A stretch of 64,000 nt of DNA from Vibrio bivalvicida. Its GTDB lineage: Bacteria > Pseudomonadota > Gammaproteobacteria > Enterobacterales > Vibrionaceae. The notes beneath the pieces were generated by a model that was not told the DNA's origin, made no database searches, and worked only from the letters and a program-made list of their open reading frames with translations. The position numbers and the translations under genes are program-made. The stretch covers positions 62,001 to 126,000 of the forward strand of contig NZ_LLEI02000083.1 in assembly GCF_001399455.2 (NCBI RefSeq), written 5' to 3'. Shown piece after piece: positions 44,512 to 54,066 of the stretch; the stretch's first letter is position 1, and each line of letters opens with the position of its first letter.

Positions 44512-46038
44512 ATGTTAGACGGAATTTTACAAGGTCTTTCGACCGCAGTGATGCCAATGAACATCATAATGGTGATTGTTGGTTGTTTTGTCGGTACGTT
44601 TATTGGCATGCTACCGGGTCTTGGCCCAATTTCTGCTATCGCCCTGATGATCCCAATTACCTATGGTTTGGAGCCATCTTCAGGTCTTATCTTGATGGCT
44701 GGCGTATACTACGGGGCTGTATTTGGTGGTTCAACGTCATCGATCCTAATCAATGCTCCTGGTTGTTCATCAACCGTTGTTACCGCCTTTGACGGCTACC
44801 CTATGGCGCAAAAAGGTCAGGCAGGTAAAGCCCTTGCACTCGCGGCTTACTCGTCGTTTACTGGTGGTACGTTATCAGCAATTATGCTATTAGTTGCTGC
44901 TCCTGCACTGGCTAACGTCTCGCTGAGCTTCCAATCTTCAGACTACTTTGCCTTGATGCTACTTGGCCTTTCTGCTGTTGCTGGCTTTGCAGGTAAAGGT
45001 CAAGTGCTTAAAGCATGGATGATGACGATCTTAGGCTTGATGCTATCAACGGTTGGTATCGACAAAGGAGTTGGTGTTGAACGATTTACCTTTGGCTTTA
45101 CTGACCTAATGGATGGCTTTAGCTTCCTACTATTGGCAATGGCTACCTTCGCACTAGGCGAAACCTTGATGGGAATCTTAAAGCCTGAGCAAGACACACG
45201 CTCAGACGAACAAAATAAAATGAGCAATATTGGCAGCATGAAAGTCACTAAAGAAGAAGTGAAAGAGGTAGCGCCAGTTTCAATTCGTTCGTCTATTCTT
45301 GGCTTCTTTACCGGTGTGCTTCCTGGTGCTGGTGCAACCATCGCAGCCTTCCTTAGCTACGGTATGGAACGTAACCTTGCGCCAAAGGAGAAGAAAGAAG
45401 AATTTGGTAAAGGCAGTATCCGTGGCCTAGTCGCACCGGAATCTGCTAACAATGCAGCTTCAAGTGGCTCGTTTGTTCCTCTTCTAACTCTAGGTATTCC
45501 AGGGTCTGGCACAACAGCCATCATGCTAGGTGCTTTGATTGCTTACGGAATTCAGCCGGGGCCACGTCTGTTTGTTGAGCACCCTGATGTATTCTGGTCA
45601 GTTATCATCTCGATGTACTTTGGTAACATCGTACTGGTGATCTTGAACTTGCCACTGATCCCATACATTTCTAAGCTACTTGCTGTACCGAGAACGGTTC
45701 TACTGCCTATGATCTTGTTCTTCTCGATCACAGGTGTATACCTTGTTTCTTTTAACACAATGGATGTCTTCATCATGCTGTTGATTGCAATGGGAGCAAT
45801 CGCACTCAGGTTAGCTAACTTCCCGCTCGCCCCGCTACTCCTTGGATTTATTCTAGGTGGTTTGATGGAAGAAAACTTACGCCGAGCATTAATGATCAGT
45901 GACGGTGAGCTTAACTTTCTGTGGGAGCGACCAATTACAATGACATTCACTATCTTGGCAGTGCTTGTTTTGTTTAGCCCGTTATTTGTCAAACTGTTCC
46001 AAAAGCTAAAACCAGCGCCACAAAAAGTAGAGCAGTAA
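44512..46038 (+). CDS. tctA: Tripartite tricarboxylate transporter large membrane subunit TctA
   Basis: The 508-residue protein is a polytopic membrane protein with the TctA family repeats: GTFIGMLPGLGPISAIALMIP in the first half and TGVLPGAGATIAAFLSYG in the second. GGLVAPESANNAA-type sequence (residues about 305-315) is also conserved. It forms the ion-driven permease, fed by TctC. AAGGAAAT precedes the ATG and a strong terminator follows the gene. No TctDE two-component pair is next to it. Confidence 0.95.
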   Translation: MLDGILQGLSTAVMPMNIIMVIVGCFVGTFIGMLPGLGPISAIALMIPITYGLEPSSGLILMAGVYYGAVFGGSTSSILINAPGCSSTVVTAFDGYPMAQKGQAGKALALAAYSSFTGGTLSAIMLLVAAPALANVSLSFQSSDYFALMLLGLSAVAGFAGKGQVLKAWMMTILGLMLSTVGIDKGVGVERFTFGFTDLMDGFSFLLLAMATFALGETLMGILKPEQDTRSDEQNKMSNIGSMKVTKEEVKEVAPVSIRSSILGFFTGVLPGAGATIAAFLSYGMERNLAPKEKKEEFGKGSIRGLVAPESANNAASSGSFVPLLTLGIPGSGTTAIMLGALIAYGIQPGPRLFVEHPDVFWSVIISMYFGNIVLVILNLPLIPYISKLLAVPRTVLLPMILFFSITGVYLVSFNTMDVFIMLLIAMGAIALRLANFPLAPLLLGFILGGLMEENLRRALMISDGELNFLWERPITMTFTILAVLVLFSPLFVKLFQKLKPAPQKVEQ

Positions 46039-46073
46039 CCACTACTCCTGTATATTTGGGTTTGACTTAACCT

Positions 46074-46103
46074 AAGCCAGTCGACACCGACTGGCTTTTT
46101 TGT
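46074..46103 (+). terminator. Terminator of the tctCBA operon
   Basis: A perfect 10-bp stem (AAGCCAGTCG with CGACTGGCTT) with an ACAC loop is followed by TTTTG and lies about 35 bases after the tctA stop. Confidence 0.9.
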
Positions 46104-46272
46104 CTCTAGCTTCGATAAACCATCTACCCATTATTGCGGTTACAACAGTATCTATCCATTAAAGCTCATGCCAATATCAATATTTATTCAAAATATGAAT
46201 TATTAACATAAGTTAATGAGTCAACAGCGCGAGTCTTCTATTTTGTCCTCCAAGCATATAAGGAGAAAGATA

Positions 46273-46761
46273 ATGCTAGAGTGGAGAATCAAAAAATTTG
46301 ATCAGTTAAGCGTGCATGAGCTTTATGCTTTTTTACGCCAACGAGTAGACATTTTTATTGTCGAGATGGAAGAGCCCTATAGCGACTTAGACGGGAAAGA
46401 CACGCACCCTGAGACGTACCATGTGATGGGGTTCGATGGTGAAGAGCTGGTTGCTTACAGCAGAATCATGCCGCAACAACTTGGTTACCCAAAAGAAGTG
46501 CTTCCACTAATTAAGGATGACGCTAACGATGTATCTATTGGCAGGGTAATTGTTAGTCTAAAATACAGAGGTAAAGGAGTTGGTAACGAACTAATGCGAG
46601 TAAGTTTCGAGTCAACAAAAGAGCTTTATCCGCAAGACTCAATTTTCATCTCTGCTCAAGAACACTTGAAAGAGTATTACGGTAGCTTTGGGTTCGAAGT
46701 CGTTACCGATCCTTACCTTGAAGATAATTGTAAGATGCTTGGACTGCGATACACACCTTAA
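46273..46761 (+). CDS. elaA: ElaA-like GNAT acetyltransferase
   Basis: The 162-residue protein resembles E. coli ElaA along its length: the MLEWRIKKFDQLSVHELYAF start, VDIFIVEMEEPYSDLDGKD, IGRVIVSLKYRGKGVGNELM with the acetyl-CoA loop, and the SAQEHLKEYYGSFGF end. The biological substrate of ElaA is not established. The start at 46273 has AAGGAG eight bases upstream; an in-frame ATG 57 bases earlier lacks support. It appears monocistronic. Confidence 0.88.
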   Translation: MLEWRIKKFDQLSVHELYAFLRQRVDIFIVEMEEPYSDLDGKDTHPETYHVMGFDGEELVAYSRIMPQQLGYPKEVLPLIKDDANDVSIGRVIVSLKYRGKGVGNELMRVSFESTKELYPQDSIFISAQEHLKEYYGSFGFEVVTDPYLEDNCKMLGLRYTP

Positions 46762-46770
46762 AGCAATAAA

Positions 46771-46798
46771 GGCAGTTTATGATGATTCATAGGCTGCC
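46771..46798 (+). terminator. Long hairpin after elaA
   Basis: A 12-bp stem with two G-U wobbles (left arm 46771-46782, right arm 46787-46798) closes on a TGAT loop. It is followed by a T-rich but interrupted stretch (CACATTTTCTTT), so it is probably a weak terminator or 3'-end stabiliser. Confidence 0.5.
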
Positions 46799-46997
46799 AG
46801 TCACATTTTCTTTACTCATATAATTAACCACTTAGAGCAAATTCCGTACTTTCATTTCGATCAAGCAGTCACTTGAATGCTATGCATTTCTATCGAGTCC
46901 TGATCAATGTCAAACGCCATACTTTTTACAATTTAGTGATTGCCCGCACAGAAATTAGAGTATAAACTCTATTTTTTAACAAATAGAGTACATTACT

Positions 46998-48398
46998 ATG
47001 TCGTTGCGTCCCATAGCGCTGTTGTTCGGTTTTCTTGGCGTCTACTCTCCCTTGTCCAACGCAGCTGCGATTAGCTTCGATCAAGCTTGGCAAGTTTTAC
47101 AACAAGAAAACAATTCGTTAGCAGCACAGCGCTCAAATGTAGAACGCTACGAACACCTCAAAAATGCAACGGATAACCTTAACTTACCTTCAGTCACTGT
47201 TGGCGCTAATTACACGCGGTTAGATACAGACGTGAAGGTTTCCGGAAGTCAGCTTTTTGAAAGTACTGGTCAGCATCTTCCAAACCTTGGGCCTGTATTT
47301 AACCAACTGCTTGCGGGACTTGGTGGTGTAACTTCTACCATTACTGAAAGAGATATTTTCAGTTCTTCAATCCGTGCTGTTTGGCCTATCTTCACTGGTG
47401 GACGAATTAACGCGGCACAATCCGCTGCCGAAGGCCGTAAAGAACAAGCGCAAAGTGAGTTAGCAATGGAAACCCAAGCTCGCTTTGAAGACTTAAGCAA
47501 ATACTACTTCTCTGTATTACTAGCCCAAGAGGTGGTGCAAACTCGCTTACTTGTGGAACAAGGATTAACAAAGCACAGAGATAATGCACTTAAGCTAGAG
47601 CAGCAAGGGCAAATAGCTCGCGTCGAACGCTTGCAAGCAGAGTCTGCATTGGATAAAGCGGTAATTGAACGCAAAAAAGCAGAAAAAAGCCTAGAGATCG
47701 CTCAATCTGCGCTCACCCAAATCCTAAACCAAACAACCAGTGTTGAGCCTGCCGACAGCCTATTTATCAACCAAAACTTACCAGAGCAGAGTTTATTCGT
47801 AGAACGTACTCTTGATACCTACCCCGGCTTAGCACTACTTGATGCGAAAGAGAAACAAGCTGATAGTTTGATTAAGGCAGAAAAAGGCAAATACTTCCCA
47901 GAAGTGTATCTGTATGGGGATTACAGCCTCCATGAAGATGACTCTCTCGCGAGCCAAATGAAACCCGATTGGTTGGTCGGTGTTGGTGTGAATATTCCTT
48001 TGATTGAGAATTCTGGACGTAGTGATCAGGTTAAAGCCGCGCACAGCGCAGTTTCGCAAGTCCGATACCTCAAAGCGCAAGCAAAACAAGATCTTTCCGT
48101 ACTGGTTCAGAAAACATACCTTGAAGCGCAGCAAGCCCAAGAGGAAGTTCTGGGCCTAGAGTCAAGCATAGAGTTAGCGAGTGAAAATCTCAATCTACGT
48201 CAAAAAGCCTTCTCTCAAGGGCTATCCACCTCCACCGATGTGGTAGACGCGCAGCTTTACGTCGCAAGCGTTCAAACTCAGAAAGCAGCAGCAAGCTTTA
48301 ACTACTTAATCTCCCTATCCAAGTTACTTGCACTATCGAGTGAGATGGATGCATTCAGCCAATACCAGCACAACGCTATCAATATTTCGAGCAAATAA
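46998..48398 (+). CDS. TolC-family outer-membrane efflux protein
   Basis: The 466-residue protein has a signal peptide (cleavage after NAA, about residue 23) and the two-fold repeated coiled-coil plan of outer-membrane efflux ducts: ISFDQAWQVLQQENNSLAAQRS in the first repeat and YPGLALLDAKEKQADSLIKAEKGKYFP in the second. It should form the exit duct for the inner-membrane components encoded next. It leads a four-gene operon; hlyD-like follows after nine bases. Confidence 0.9.
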   Translation: MSLRPIALLFGFLGVYSPLSNAAAISFDQAWQVLQQENNSLAAQRSNVERYEHLKNATDNLNLPSVTVGANYTRLDTDVKVSGSQLFESTGQHLPNLGPVFNQLLAGLGGVTSTITERDIFSSSIRAVWPIFTGGRINAAQSAAEGRKEQAQSELAMETQARFEDLSKYYFSVLLAQEVVQTRLLVEQGLTKHRDNALKLEQQGQIARVERLQAESALDKAVIERKKAEKSLEIAQSALTQILNQTTSVEPADSLFINQNLPEQSLFVERTLDTYPGLALLDAKEKQADSLIKAEKGKYFPEVYLYGDYSLHEDDSLASQMKPDWLVGVGVNIPLIENSGRSDQVKAAHSAVSQVRYLKAQAKQDLSVLVQKTYLEAQQAQEEVLGLESSIELASENLNLRQKAFSQGLSTSTDVVDAQLYVASVQTQKAAASFNYLISLSKLLALSSEMDAFSQYQHNAINISSK

Positions 48399-48407
48399 GG
48401 ATCTAAG

Positions 48408-49388
48408 ATGAAAAATGCAAAACCACTTCTACTTACGGCTGTCGCATTGAGCGTTGCATCTTGGGTTGGCTATAGCTTTTACCAAGCCTATCAACCAAAA
48501 CCGGTTCGCTTGCAAGGTCAGATTGAATCTCAGCAATACAGTATCTCTTCCAAAGTACCGGGAAGAATTGATCAGGTAATGGTGCGCAAAGGCGATCATG
48601 TCGAAAAAGGCGAGCTCATCTTTACGCTCCACAGCCCAGAAATTGAAGCGAAACTAGAACAGGCAAAAGCAGGTGAAAAAGCGGCGGGTGCACTTGCAAT
48701 GGAAGCGGAAAAAGGTGCACGCGCTCAGCAAATCCAAGCAGCGAAAGACCAGTGGCAAAAAGCAAAAGCAGCATCTGCTCTAATGGAAAAAACCTACCTT
48801 CGCGTCAACAACCTCTATAAGGAAGGCGTGGTCGCCGAACAAAAACGTGACGAAGCAAAAACCCAATGGGATGCTGCTAAGTATACTGAGAGTGCAGCTT
48901 TCCAAATGTACCAAATGGCACAAGAAGGTGCGCGTAGCGAGACCAAGCTGGCAGCCGCCGAAAAAGCTCGTATGGCAGCAGGTGCAGTGGCAGAAGTCGA
49001 AGCCTACGCAGAAGATACCACGATTGAAAGTTGGTTTGAGGGTGAGGTATCACAAGTGCTACTTCAAAGTGGTGAGCTGGCTCCACAAGGGTTCCCTGTA
49101 GTAACGGTGATCGACACCGATGACTCTTGGGCGGTTCTGAATGTGCGCGAAGATTTACTTAGCCACTTTAAAAAAGGCCAAACCTTCTCTGCTTTCATAC
49201 CGGCGCTGAATAAAGAGATTGAGCTTAAGGTTTCACACATTGCTGTGATGGGCGATTTCGCTACTTGGCGCTCTACAGATGCCGCTCAAGGTTTTGATCT
49301 AAGAACCTTTGAAGTCGAAGCAAGACCTACTCAGCCTGTGCAAAACTTACGTATGGGAATGAGCCTAGTTGTCGAGCTGAAAGGATAA
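48408..49388 (+). CDS. HlyD-family periplasmic adaptor protein
   Basis: The 326-residue protein has an N-terminal membrane anchor (about residues 8-26). A lipoyl-like half-motif follows (QQYSISSKVPGRIDQVMVRKGDHVEKGELIFTL), then an alpha-helical hairpin rich in Ala, Lys and Glu (about 85-195) and a beta-barrel domain. It would bridge the permeases to the outer-membrane duct. AAGGATCTAAG precedes the ATG. The type resembles YbhG/YhiI adaptors that work with ABC-2 exporters. Confidence 0.9.
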   Translation: MKNAKPLLLTAVALSVASWVGYSFYQAYQPKPVRLQGQIESQQYSISSKVPGRIDQVMVRKGDHVEKGELIFTLHSPEIEAKLEQAKAGEKAAGALAMEAEKGARAQQIQAAKDQWQKAKAASALMEKTYLRVNNLYKEGVVAEQKRDEAKTQWDAAKYTESAAFQMYQMAQEGARSETKLAAAEKARMAAGAVAEVEAYAEDTTIESWFEGEVSQVLLQSGELAPQGFPVVTVIDTDDSWAVLNVREDLLSHFKKGQTFSAFIPALNKEIELKVSHIAVMGDFATWRSTDAAQGFDLRTFEVEARPTQPVQNLRMGMSLVVELKG

Positions 49389-49400
49389 TTGGAAAGCGAT

Positions 49401-50564
49401 ATGACTGACCATAACGTTTCACAACTCACCATTATCCGACGAGACAAGTGGTTGTTGTCCAGCTTGACATGGCTACCTGTCATGTTGGCCGTCATGATAT
49501 GGGCAGTCTTCTCGCAGGGGATAGCGCGAGACTTACCAATTGGTGTTGTCAATCTCGACTCGGGAAAAATGTCACAGCAGTTGATCCGGTACTATGACGC
49601 GACGTCAGCGATGAAGGTCGATAAACACTTTACTAGCGCCCTTGATGCCAAACAGGCACTGGTCGAAGGTAATATCTACGCCTACGCCGTTATTCCACAT
49701 AACTTTGAGCAAGATACCCATAAACAGTTGCCCCCACAGGTTAGCGTATTTTACAACAGCCAGATGATCTTAGTCGGCAAGTTGATCAACTCCGCTTTCT
49801 TACAGGCTCAGGGGACGTTTAACGCTCAAGTAAGCGCTATGGGAAACTTAAGTCACGGTAATGCGACCCTTGCCTCTGCGATGAGCAAAGCTGTGCCAAT
49901 TCGTAGCCAAATTACTCCGCTGTTTAATAAAAATTCAAACTACGCGCAGTTTTTAGTTTCAGCCGTTATCCCTGCTTTGTGGCAAATTGTTGTTGTCGTG
50001 ACCACTATTTTAATCTTATCGGCCAACATAAGAGACAGAGGGCTGCAGTATTGGTTAGGAAAATCACCTGCGAAGGCTCTCTTCAATACGCTTGCACCTT
50101 ATTCATGGGTGTTTGCTCTCCAAGGGTTTGCCTTCCTGTGCTGGTTTTACTTAGGGTTCAAATGGCCAATGAATGGCAGCTTTTTGGTATTGATCTTGGC
50201 TCAATGGGCCACCATCTTCGCTTGTATGATCATGGGCAGCCTGTTTTTCTTCTTAACACTCGATGCCGCTCGTGCGATGAGCTTTGCTGGTGCCTTTACC
50301 GCTCCGAGTTTCGCGTTTATGGGAATTACCTTCCCTGTTACGGACATGAACAGCCTTGCTCAAGCGTGGCGCAGCCTATTACCCATCAGCCATTATATTG
50401 AGGTGCAGGTTAGTCAAGTAAGCTACGGTCAACCTTGGACAGAGTCTTTGCTGCACTTGGCTCCAATGCTTGGTTACGGACTTCCTGCCCTATTGGCATT
50501 TGCTTTGGTTAAAAAACACATTGGCGCGCTGCAACTCAGTACCAATGATAGGGGAATATCATGA
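49401..50564 (+). CDS. ABC-2 type permease, first of two
   Basis: The 387-residue membrane protein has one N-terminal helix (LTWLPVMLAVMIWAVFSQG), an extracytoplasmic domain, and a C-terminal block of about five helices. This is the ABC2_membrane_3 layout, which includes YhhJ and YbhR. The ATG at 49401 has GGAAA six to seven bases upstream and is preferred to a TTG directly after the hlyD stop. Its stop overlaps the next permease start (ATGA). No ATPase gene or domain is present in this operon. Confidence 0.87.
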   Translation: MTDHNVSQLTIIRRDKWLLSSLTWLPVMLAVMIWAVFSQGIARDLPIGVVNLDSGKMSQQLIRYYDATSAMKVDKHFTSALDAKQALVEGNIYAYAVIPHNFEQDTHKQLPPQVSVFYNSQMILVGKLINSAFLQAQGTFNAQVSAMGNLSHGNATLASAMSKAVPIRSQITPLFNKNSNYAQFLVSAVIPALWQIVVVVTTILILSANIRDRGLQYWLGKSPAKALFNTLAPYSWVFALQGFAFLCWFYLGFKWPMNGSFLVLILAQWATIFACMIMGSLFFFLTLDAARAMSFAGAFTAPSFAFMGITFPVTDMNSLAQAWRSLLPISHYIEVQVSQVSYGQPWTESLLHLAPMLGYGLPALLAFALVKKHIGALQLSTNDRGIS

Positions 50565-51700
50565 GTTTCTTTGCATTGCTTAAAGCCGAACTCAAAGCAC
50601 TGTTAACTAATCCCGTGGTGACTCTTACCGTGTTTGGCGGCGTGGTATTTTATTCATTTCTTTACCCCCTACCATATAGTCACCAGACACCTAGAGAGCA
50701 AAAAATCAGTGTAGTTAACCTAGACAAGAGTCAAACCAGCTATCAATTAGAACGCATGGTGGATGCCACACCTCAAGTGCAGGTCATTCAACGCGACTAC
50801 ACCTTAGAAGATGCACACCAAGCCTTTCTTAATGGCGAGGTTAGCGGCATCTTGGTTATTCCTGAGCACTTTTATAAAGATCTTATGCTCGGAAAAAGCC
50901 CAACTCTCTCCTATGCTGGAGATGCTTCTTACTTTTTAGTCTACGGCACGATCGTGGAAGGTTTAGCCCAAGCTGGTGGCACTTTGGCCGCTCAAACCAA
51001 AATCGCTCAATTGCTGATAAATGGTCAACCACTATCCAAAGCCACTGAGCAATATGCACCGACCAAACTAAACCTAAAACCTACTTTCAACCCACGTATC
51101 GGATACGTAGATTATGTCGTTCCCGCTGTGTTTGTTTTGATTCTGCAACAAACTTTGGCAATGGCGGCGGGTTTAATGGTTGGCACGCAAAAACACGGAA
51201 CAGGCTATTGGAGCCATGTTTCACCGCTAAAACTGATCTCGACGCGTTTGCTTGTTCTTATTACCGTCTATTACTTGTTAAGCATGTACTACTTTGGTGC
51301 AAGCTTTACCATGCATGGTGTAAACCAGTTGGCTCATGCTACAGATCTTTTGACATTGCTGCTGCCATTCCTTTTGGCTTCCAGTGCTATTGGGATCTGG
51401 CTGGGAGCAATTACACCCAGACGTGAACTGGTTACCTTAGTGGTGCTCATCAGTTCAATGCCACTTATCTTCAGCGCAGGCTTCATATGGCCAGTTGAAG
51501 CCATCCCTGCACCTATGGTTTGGTTATCTGAACTATTTCCAAGCACGCCGGCTATTCAAGGTTTCCTTACGTTGAACCAAATGGGGGGGAGTTGGCAAAA
51601 TGTAACCGTTAACTACACCCAATTGTGGTTACAAAGCGCACTTTGGTTAGTCATTGCCTACTGGTTCTACAAAAAAATAAGCGTGAAACCAACACTATAG
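50561..51700 (+). CDS. ABC-2 type permease, second of two
   Basis: The 379-residue protein has the same layout as its neighbour: an N-terminal helix (VVTLTVFGGVVFYSFLYPL), an extracytoplasmic domain with VVNLDKSQTSYQLERMVDATP, and five to six C-terminal helices. The shared VVNLD segment shows that the two are paralogues and probably heterodimerise. It is the last gene of the efflux operon. The substrate cannot be inferred. Confidence 0.87.
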   Translation: MSFFALLKAELKALLTNPVVTLTVFGGVVFYSFLYPLPYSHQTPREQKISVVNLDKSQTSYQLERMVDATPQVQVIQRDYTLEDAHQAFLNGEVSGILVIPEHFYKDLMLGKSPTLSYAGDASYFLVYGTIVEGLAQAGGTLAAQTKIAQLLINGQPLSKATEQYAPTKLNLKPTFNPRIGYVDYVVPAVFVLILQQTLAMAAGLMVGTQKHGTGYWSHVSPLKLISTRLLVLITVYYLLSMYYFGASFTMHGVNQLAHATDLLTLLLPFLLASSAIGIWLGAITPRRELVTLVVLISSMPLIFSAGFIWPVEAIPAPMVWLSELFPSTPAIQGFLTLNQMGGSWQNVTVNYTQLWLQSALWLVIAYWFYKKISVKPTL

Positions 51701-51788
51701 GCATTGGTTATTGTGGATGTATCGATAGTCTGGCTTTTATATACTGTGCTAATGTGATAGCTAAGCTCGCAAAACAAGTGATGAACCA

Positions 51789-52418
51789 ATGCACGATTTA
51801 ACTACAACGGCGGTGACCGTTTTCATGGGCTTTTTCGCCATGATGAACCCGATTGCAAATACGGCTGTCTTTGTCGGGATGACAGGACAACAAACCGCCG
51901 AGCAACGCAGACAGACCGCTTTTAAAGCCTTAGCAACCGCTTTTGCTATCGTTGCTGCTTTTAGCTTTCTTGGCAAAGGTATCTTTGAAGTTATCGGTAT
52001 TACCCTTCCTGCTCTTCGCTTGGCTGGCGGCATTTTAGTGTTTCTCGTTGGCTATCATATGCTGCAAGGTAGCTCTTCGAAAATGCACAGTCATGGAGGT
52101 GAAGAAGATTCACAAAGTGGTGATATCGCGATCTCTCCTCTAGCTCTGCCGATACTGGCAGGTCCTGGCACAATCGCAACTGCAATGAACTATTCTGCGT
52201 CAGGCGATATATTCAGTATTGTGGTCACTATTGCCGCCTTTGCACTACTCTGTTTCATCACCTTTATCTGCTTCTTATTTGGTCCAAAGCTAGTTGATAA
52301 ACTCGGTGAGAGTGGCATTAATATTGTCACTCGATTGATGGGCTTGATTTTGACAGTAATCGGAATGCAAATGCTGATTCAAGGTGTACACGACGCTTAT
52401 ATTCTGTTTCAAAAGTAA
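51789..52418 (+). CDS. MarC family integral membrane protein
   Basis: The 209-residue protein has six predicted helices and the MarC family segments FMGFFAMMNPIANTAVFV near the start and PLALPILAGPGTIATAM in the middle, with a His-rich cytoplasmic or periplasmic loop (KMHSHGGEEDSQSGD) between. The function of the family is unknown; the older multiple-antibiotic-resistance link is not supported. The ribosome binding site is weak. A strong terminator follows. Confidence 0.9.
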   Translation: MHDLTTTAVTVFMGFFAMMNPIANTAVFVGMTGQQTAEQRRQTAFKALATAFAIVAAFSFLGKGIFEVIGITLPALRLAGGILVFLVGYHMLQGSSSKMHSHGGEEDSQSGDIAISPLALPILAGPGTIATAMNYSASGDIFSIVVTIAAFALLCFITFICFLFGPKLVDKLGESGINIVTRLMGLILTVIGMQMLIQGVHDAYILFQK

Positions 52419-52446
52419 CGGATCTTTTTATAACAAGTCATCTGCG

Positions 52447-52476
52447 AAAACGGAGCACCATTGCTCCGTTTTTTTT
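52447..52476 (+). terminator. Terminator between marC-like and the convergent PAS gene
   Basis: A stem AACGGAGC with GCTCCGTT (52449-52456 and 52463-52470), extendable by A-T pairs, is followed by six more T residues on the plus strand. The A run on its other side means it could also act on the minus-strand gene. Confidence 0.9.
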
Positions 52477-52497
52477 GCACCAACCTTCTCATGCTCA

Positions 52498-53793
52498 CTA
52501 AGACTGACTTTCTGAAAGCCCCATCACAGTGTTAGAAACATTTTCGGCTCCTTTGTGGATCTCATCCATCACCGTCGATACTTCTGTAATTTTGGCATTC
52601 CCTTCTTCCAATATCGACGACACTTCACTCATCATATCGGTGACTTCGTTGATCAACCCCTGATTCTCTTCAACAACTTTAACTATCTCATCCGTTGACT
52701 CCGAAGTACGCGAAGCCAGTTGGCGAACCTCATCTGCTACAACCGCAAAACCTCGACCATGCTCACCAGCCCGCGCCGCTTCTATCGCCGCATTAAGAGC
52801 TAAAAGGTTGGTCTGGTCAGCAATACCTTGAATGGTTGAGACAATATTCTGAATGTTTTGAGAACTTGCGTTTAACTGCTGAATTTTTTGCACTGTATCA
52901 TCCGCTTTTTTAGAAACGTTTAAAGATACTTCGACTGAATCAGATAAAAGCTGAGCCCCCTCCTGAGCTATTTGCGCAGTTTCGACCGAAGTCGAGTAAG
53001 CAACTTCTGAGGCTTCTGCGATTGCTTGGTTGCGTTCAATACGGGTTGTAATATCACTAGCAAATTTAACCACTTTAACCACTTTGCCTTTCTCATCCTT
53101 GATCGGGTTGTATGTCGCTTCAATCCAAACACTTGCCCCATGTGAACTCCGCCGTTGAAAAAGACCTGATTTAATTTGTCCATCTTCAAGATCTCGCCAA
53201 AAATGAGGATTATCTTTGTAAAACTCATCAAAACAGAACATACGGTGATGCTGACCGACTACTTGAGAGGCACTGTATCCCAGTGTTCGGAGAAAATTGG
53301 GGTTTGCAGAAAGCACAGTGCCTTTAGGATCAAATTCAATGATGGCTTGTGACTTATCCAGTGCGGAAATAAGCGCATCATTCTTTTGGTTCTTGTGAAA
53401 AATTTGAGTGATGTCAGAGGCTATTTTGGCGACACTCGACACCTTACCTTGAGAGTCGTATATAGGGAAATAGGTCGCCTCAAGAACGATGGTTTCACCT
53501 TGTTTGTTTTTTCTCTCGAACGTACCTTCTTTCGTAACACCATTCGCTAAGTCACGCCAAAAACTCTGATAAACAGAAGAACTCACATAACTGTCGGTAC
53601 AAAATATACGATGATGCTTTCCTTTTACTTCTTCTAAGGAGTAACCTACAACACTTAAAAACAGCCGACTCGCATCTTGAATAGTGCCATCAGGGCTAAA
53701 CTCTATCCATGCAACATGTTTTTTGATTGCGGCATAGACATGATCAGAATGACTGGGGGTCTTAGCGGACTCGGTATCCTTAAAAAACAACAT
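52498..53793 (-). CDS. Soluble PAS-PAS methyl-accepting protein
   Basis: The 431-residue protein has two PAS domains (about residues 20-135 and 140-255). Each has the DGTI/KGTV start and the KIASDIT/KFASDIT end seen in Aer- and BdlA-like sensors, including the paired HHRIFC and HHRMFC segments. A methyl-accepting signalling domain with the conserved hairpin tip (ADQTNLLALNAAIEAARAGE) follows. No membrane helix is present, so it acts in the cytoplasm. PAS domains of this type often bind heme or flavin and report redox or oxygen state; the cofactor here is not known. AAGGAAGG precedes the ATG at 53793. Confidence 0.9.
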   Translation of the reverse strand: MLFFKDTESAKTPSHSDHVYAAIKKHVAWIEFSPDGTIQDASRLFLSVVGYSLEEVKGKHHRIFCTDSYVSSSVYQSFWRDLANGVTKEGTFERKNKQGETIVLEATYFPIYDSQGKVSSVAKIASDITQIFHKNQKNDALISALDKSQAIIEFDPKGTVLSANPNFLRTLGYSASQVVGQHHRMFCFDEFYKDNPHFWRDLEDGQIKSGLFQRRSSHGASVWIEATYNPIKDEKGKVVKVVKFASDITTRIERNQAIAEASEVAYSTSVETAQIAQEGAQLLSDSVEVSLNVSKKADDTVQKIQQLNASSQNIQNIVSTIQGIADQTNLLALNAAIEAARAGEHGRGFAVVADEVRQLASRTSESTDEIVKVVEENQGLINEVTDMMSEVSSILEEGNAKITEVSTVMDEIHKGAENVSNTVMGLSESQS

Positions 53794-54066
53794 AAATAAA
53801 CCTTCCTTGGGAAAATGCACTTACTTGTAGTGCTGTAATTATAGACACCCGAGGAATATTAATTGGCTAATCTCAAAGTTTATCCGGAACACCTGCGTCA
53901 CTAACCTACCATTCAAGCTGTAAAGTAGTACGCAACATAAGAATTATTAAGCGAAAATCACTCGTGTTTACTTTCAAATCATCGTAACTAGATTATTCCC
54001 TTTAGCGCGATGATAATTTAGACTGCTTTGAGTCATTGATACATTTGAACCAAGGATAGATAGTAC

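Noticed and set aside
42759..46038. Functional link between TctCBA and the methylcitrate operon
   Set aside because: They are over 30 kb apart, with no shared regulatory site in noncoding DNA; citrate-like substrates alone are not evidence.
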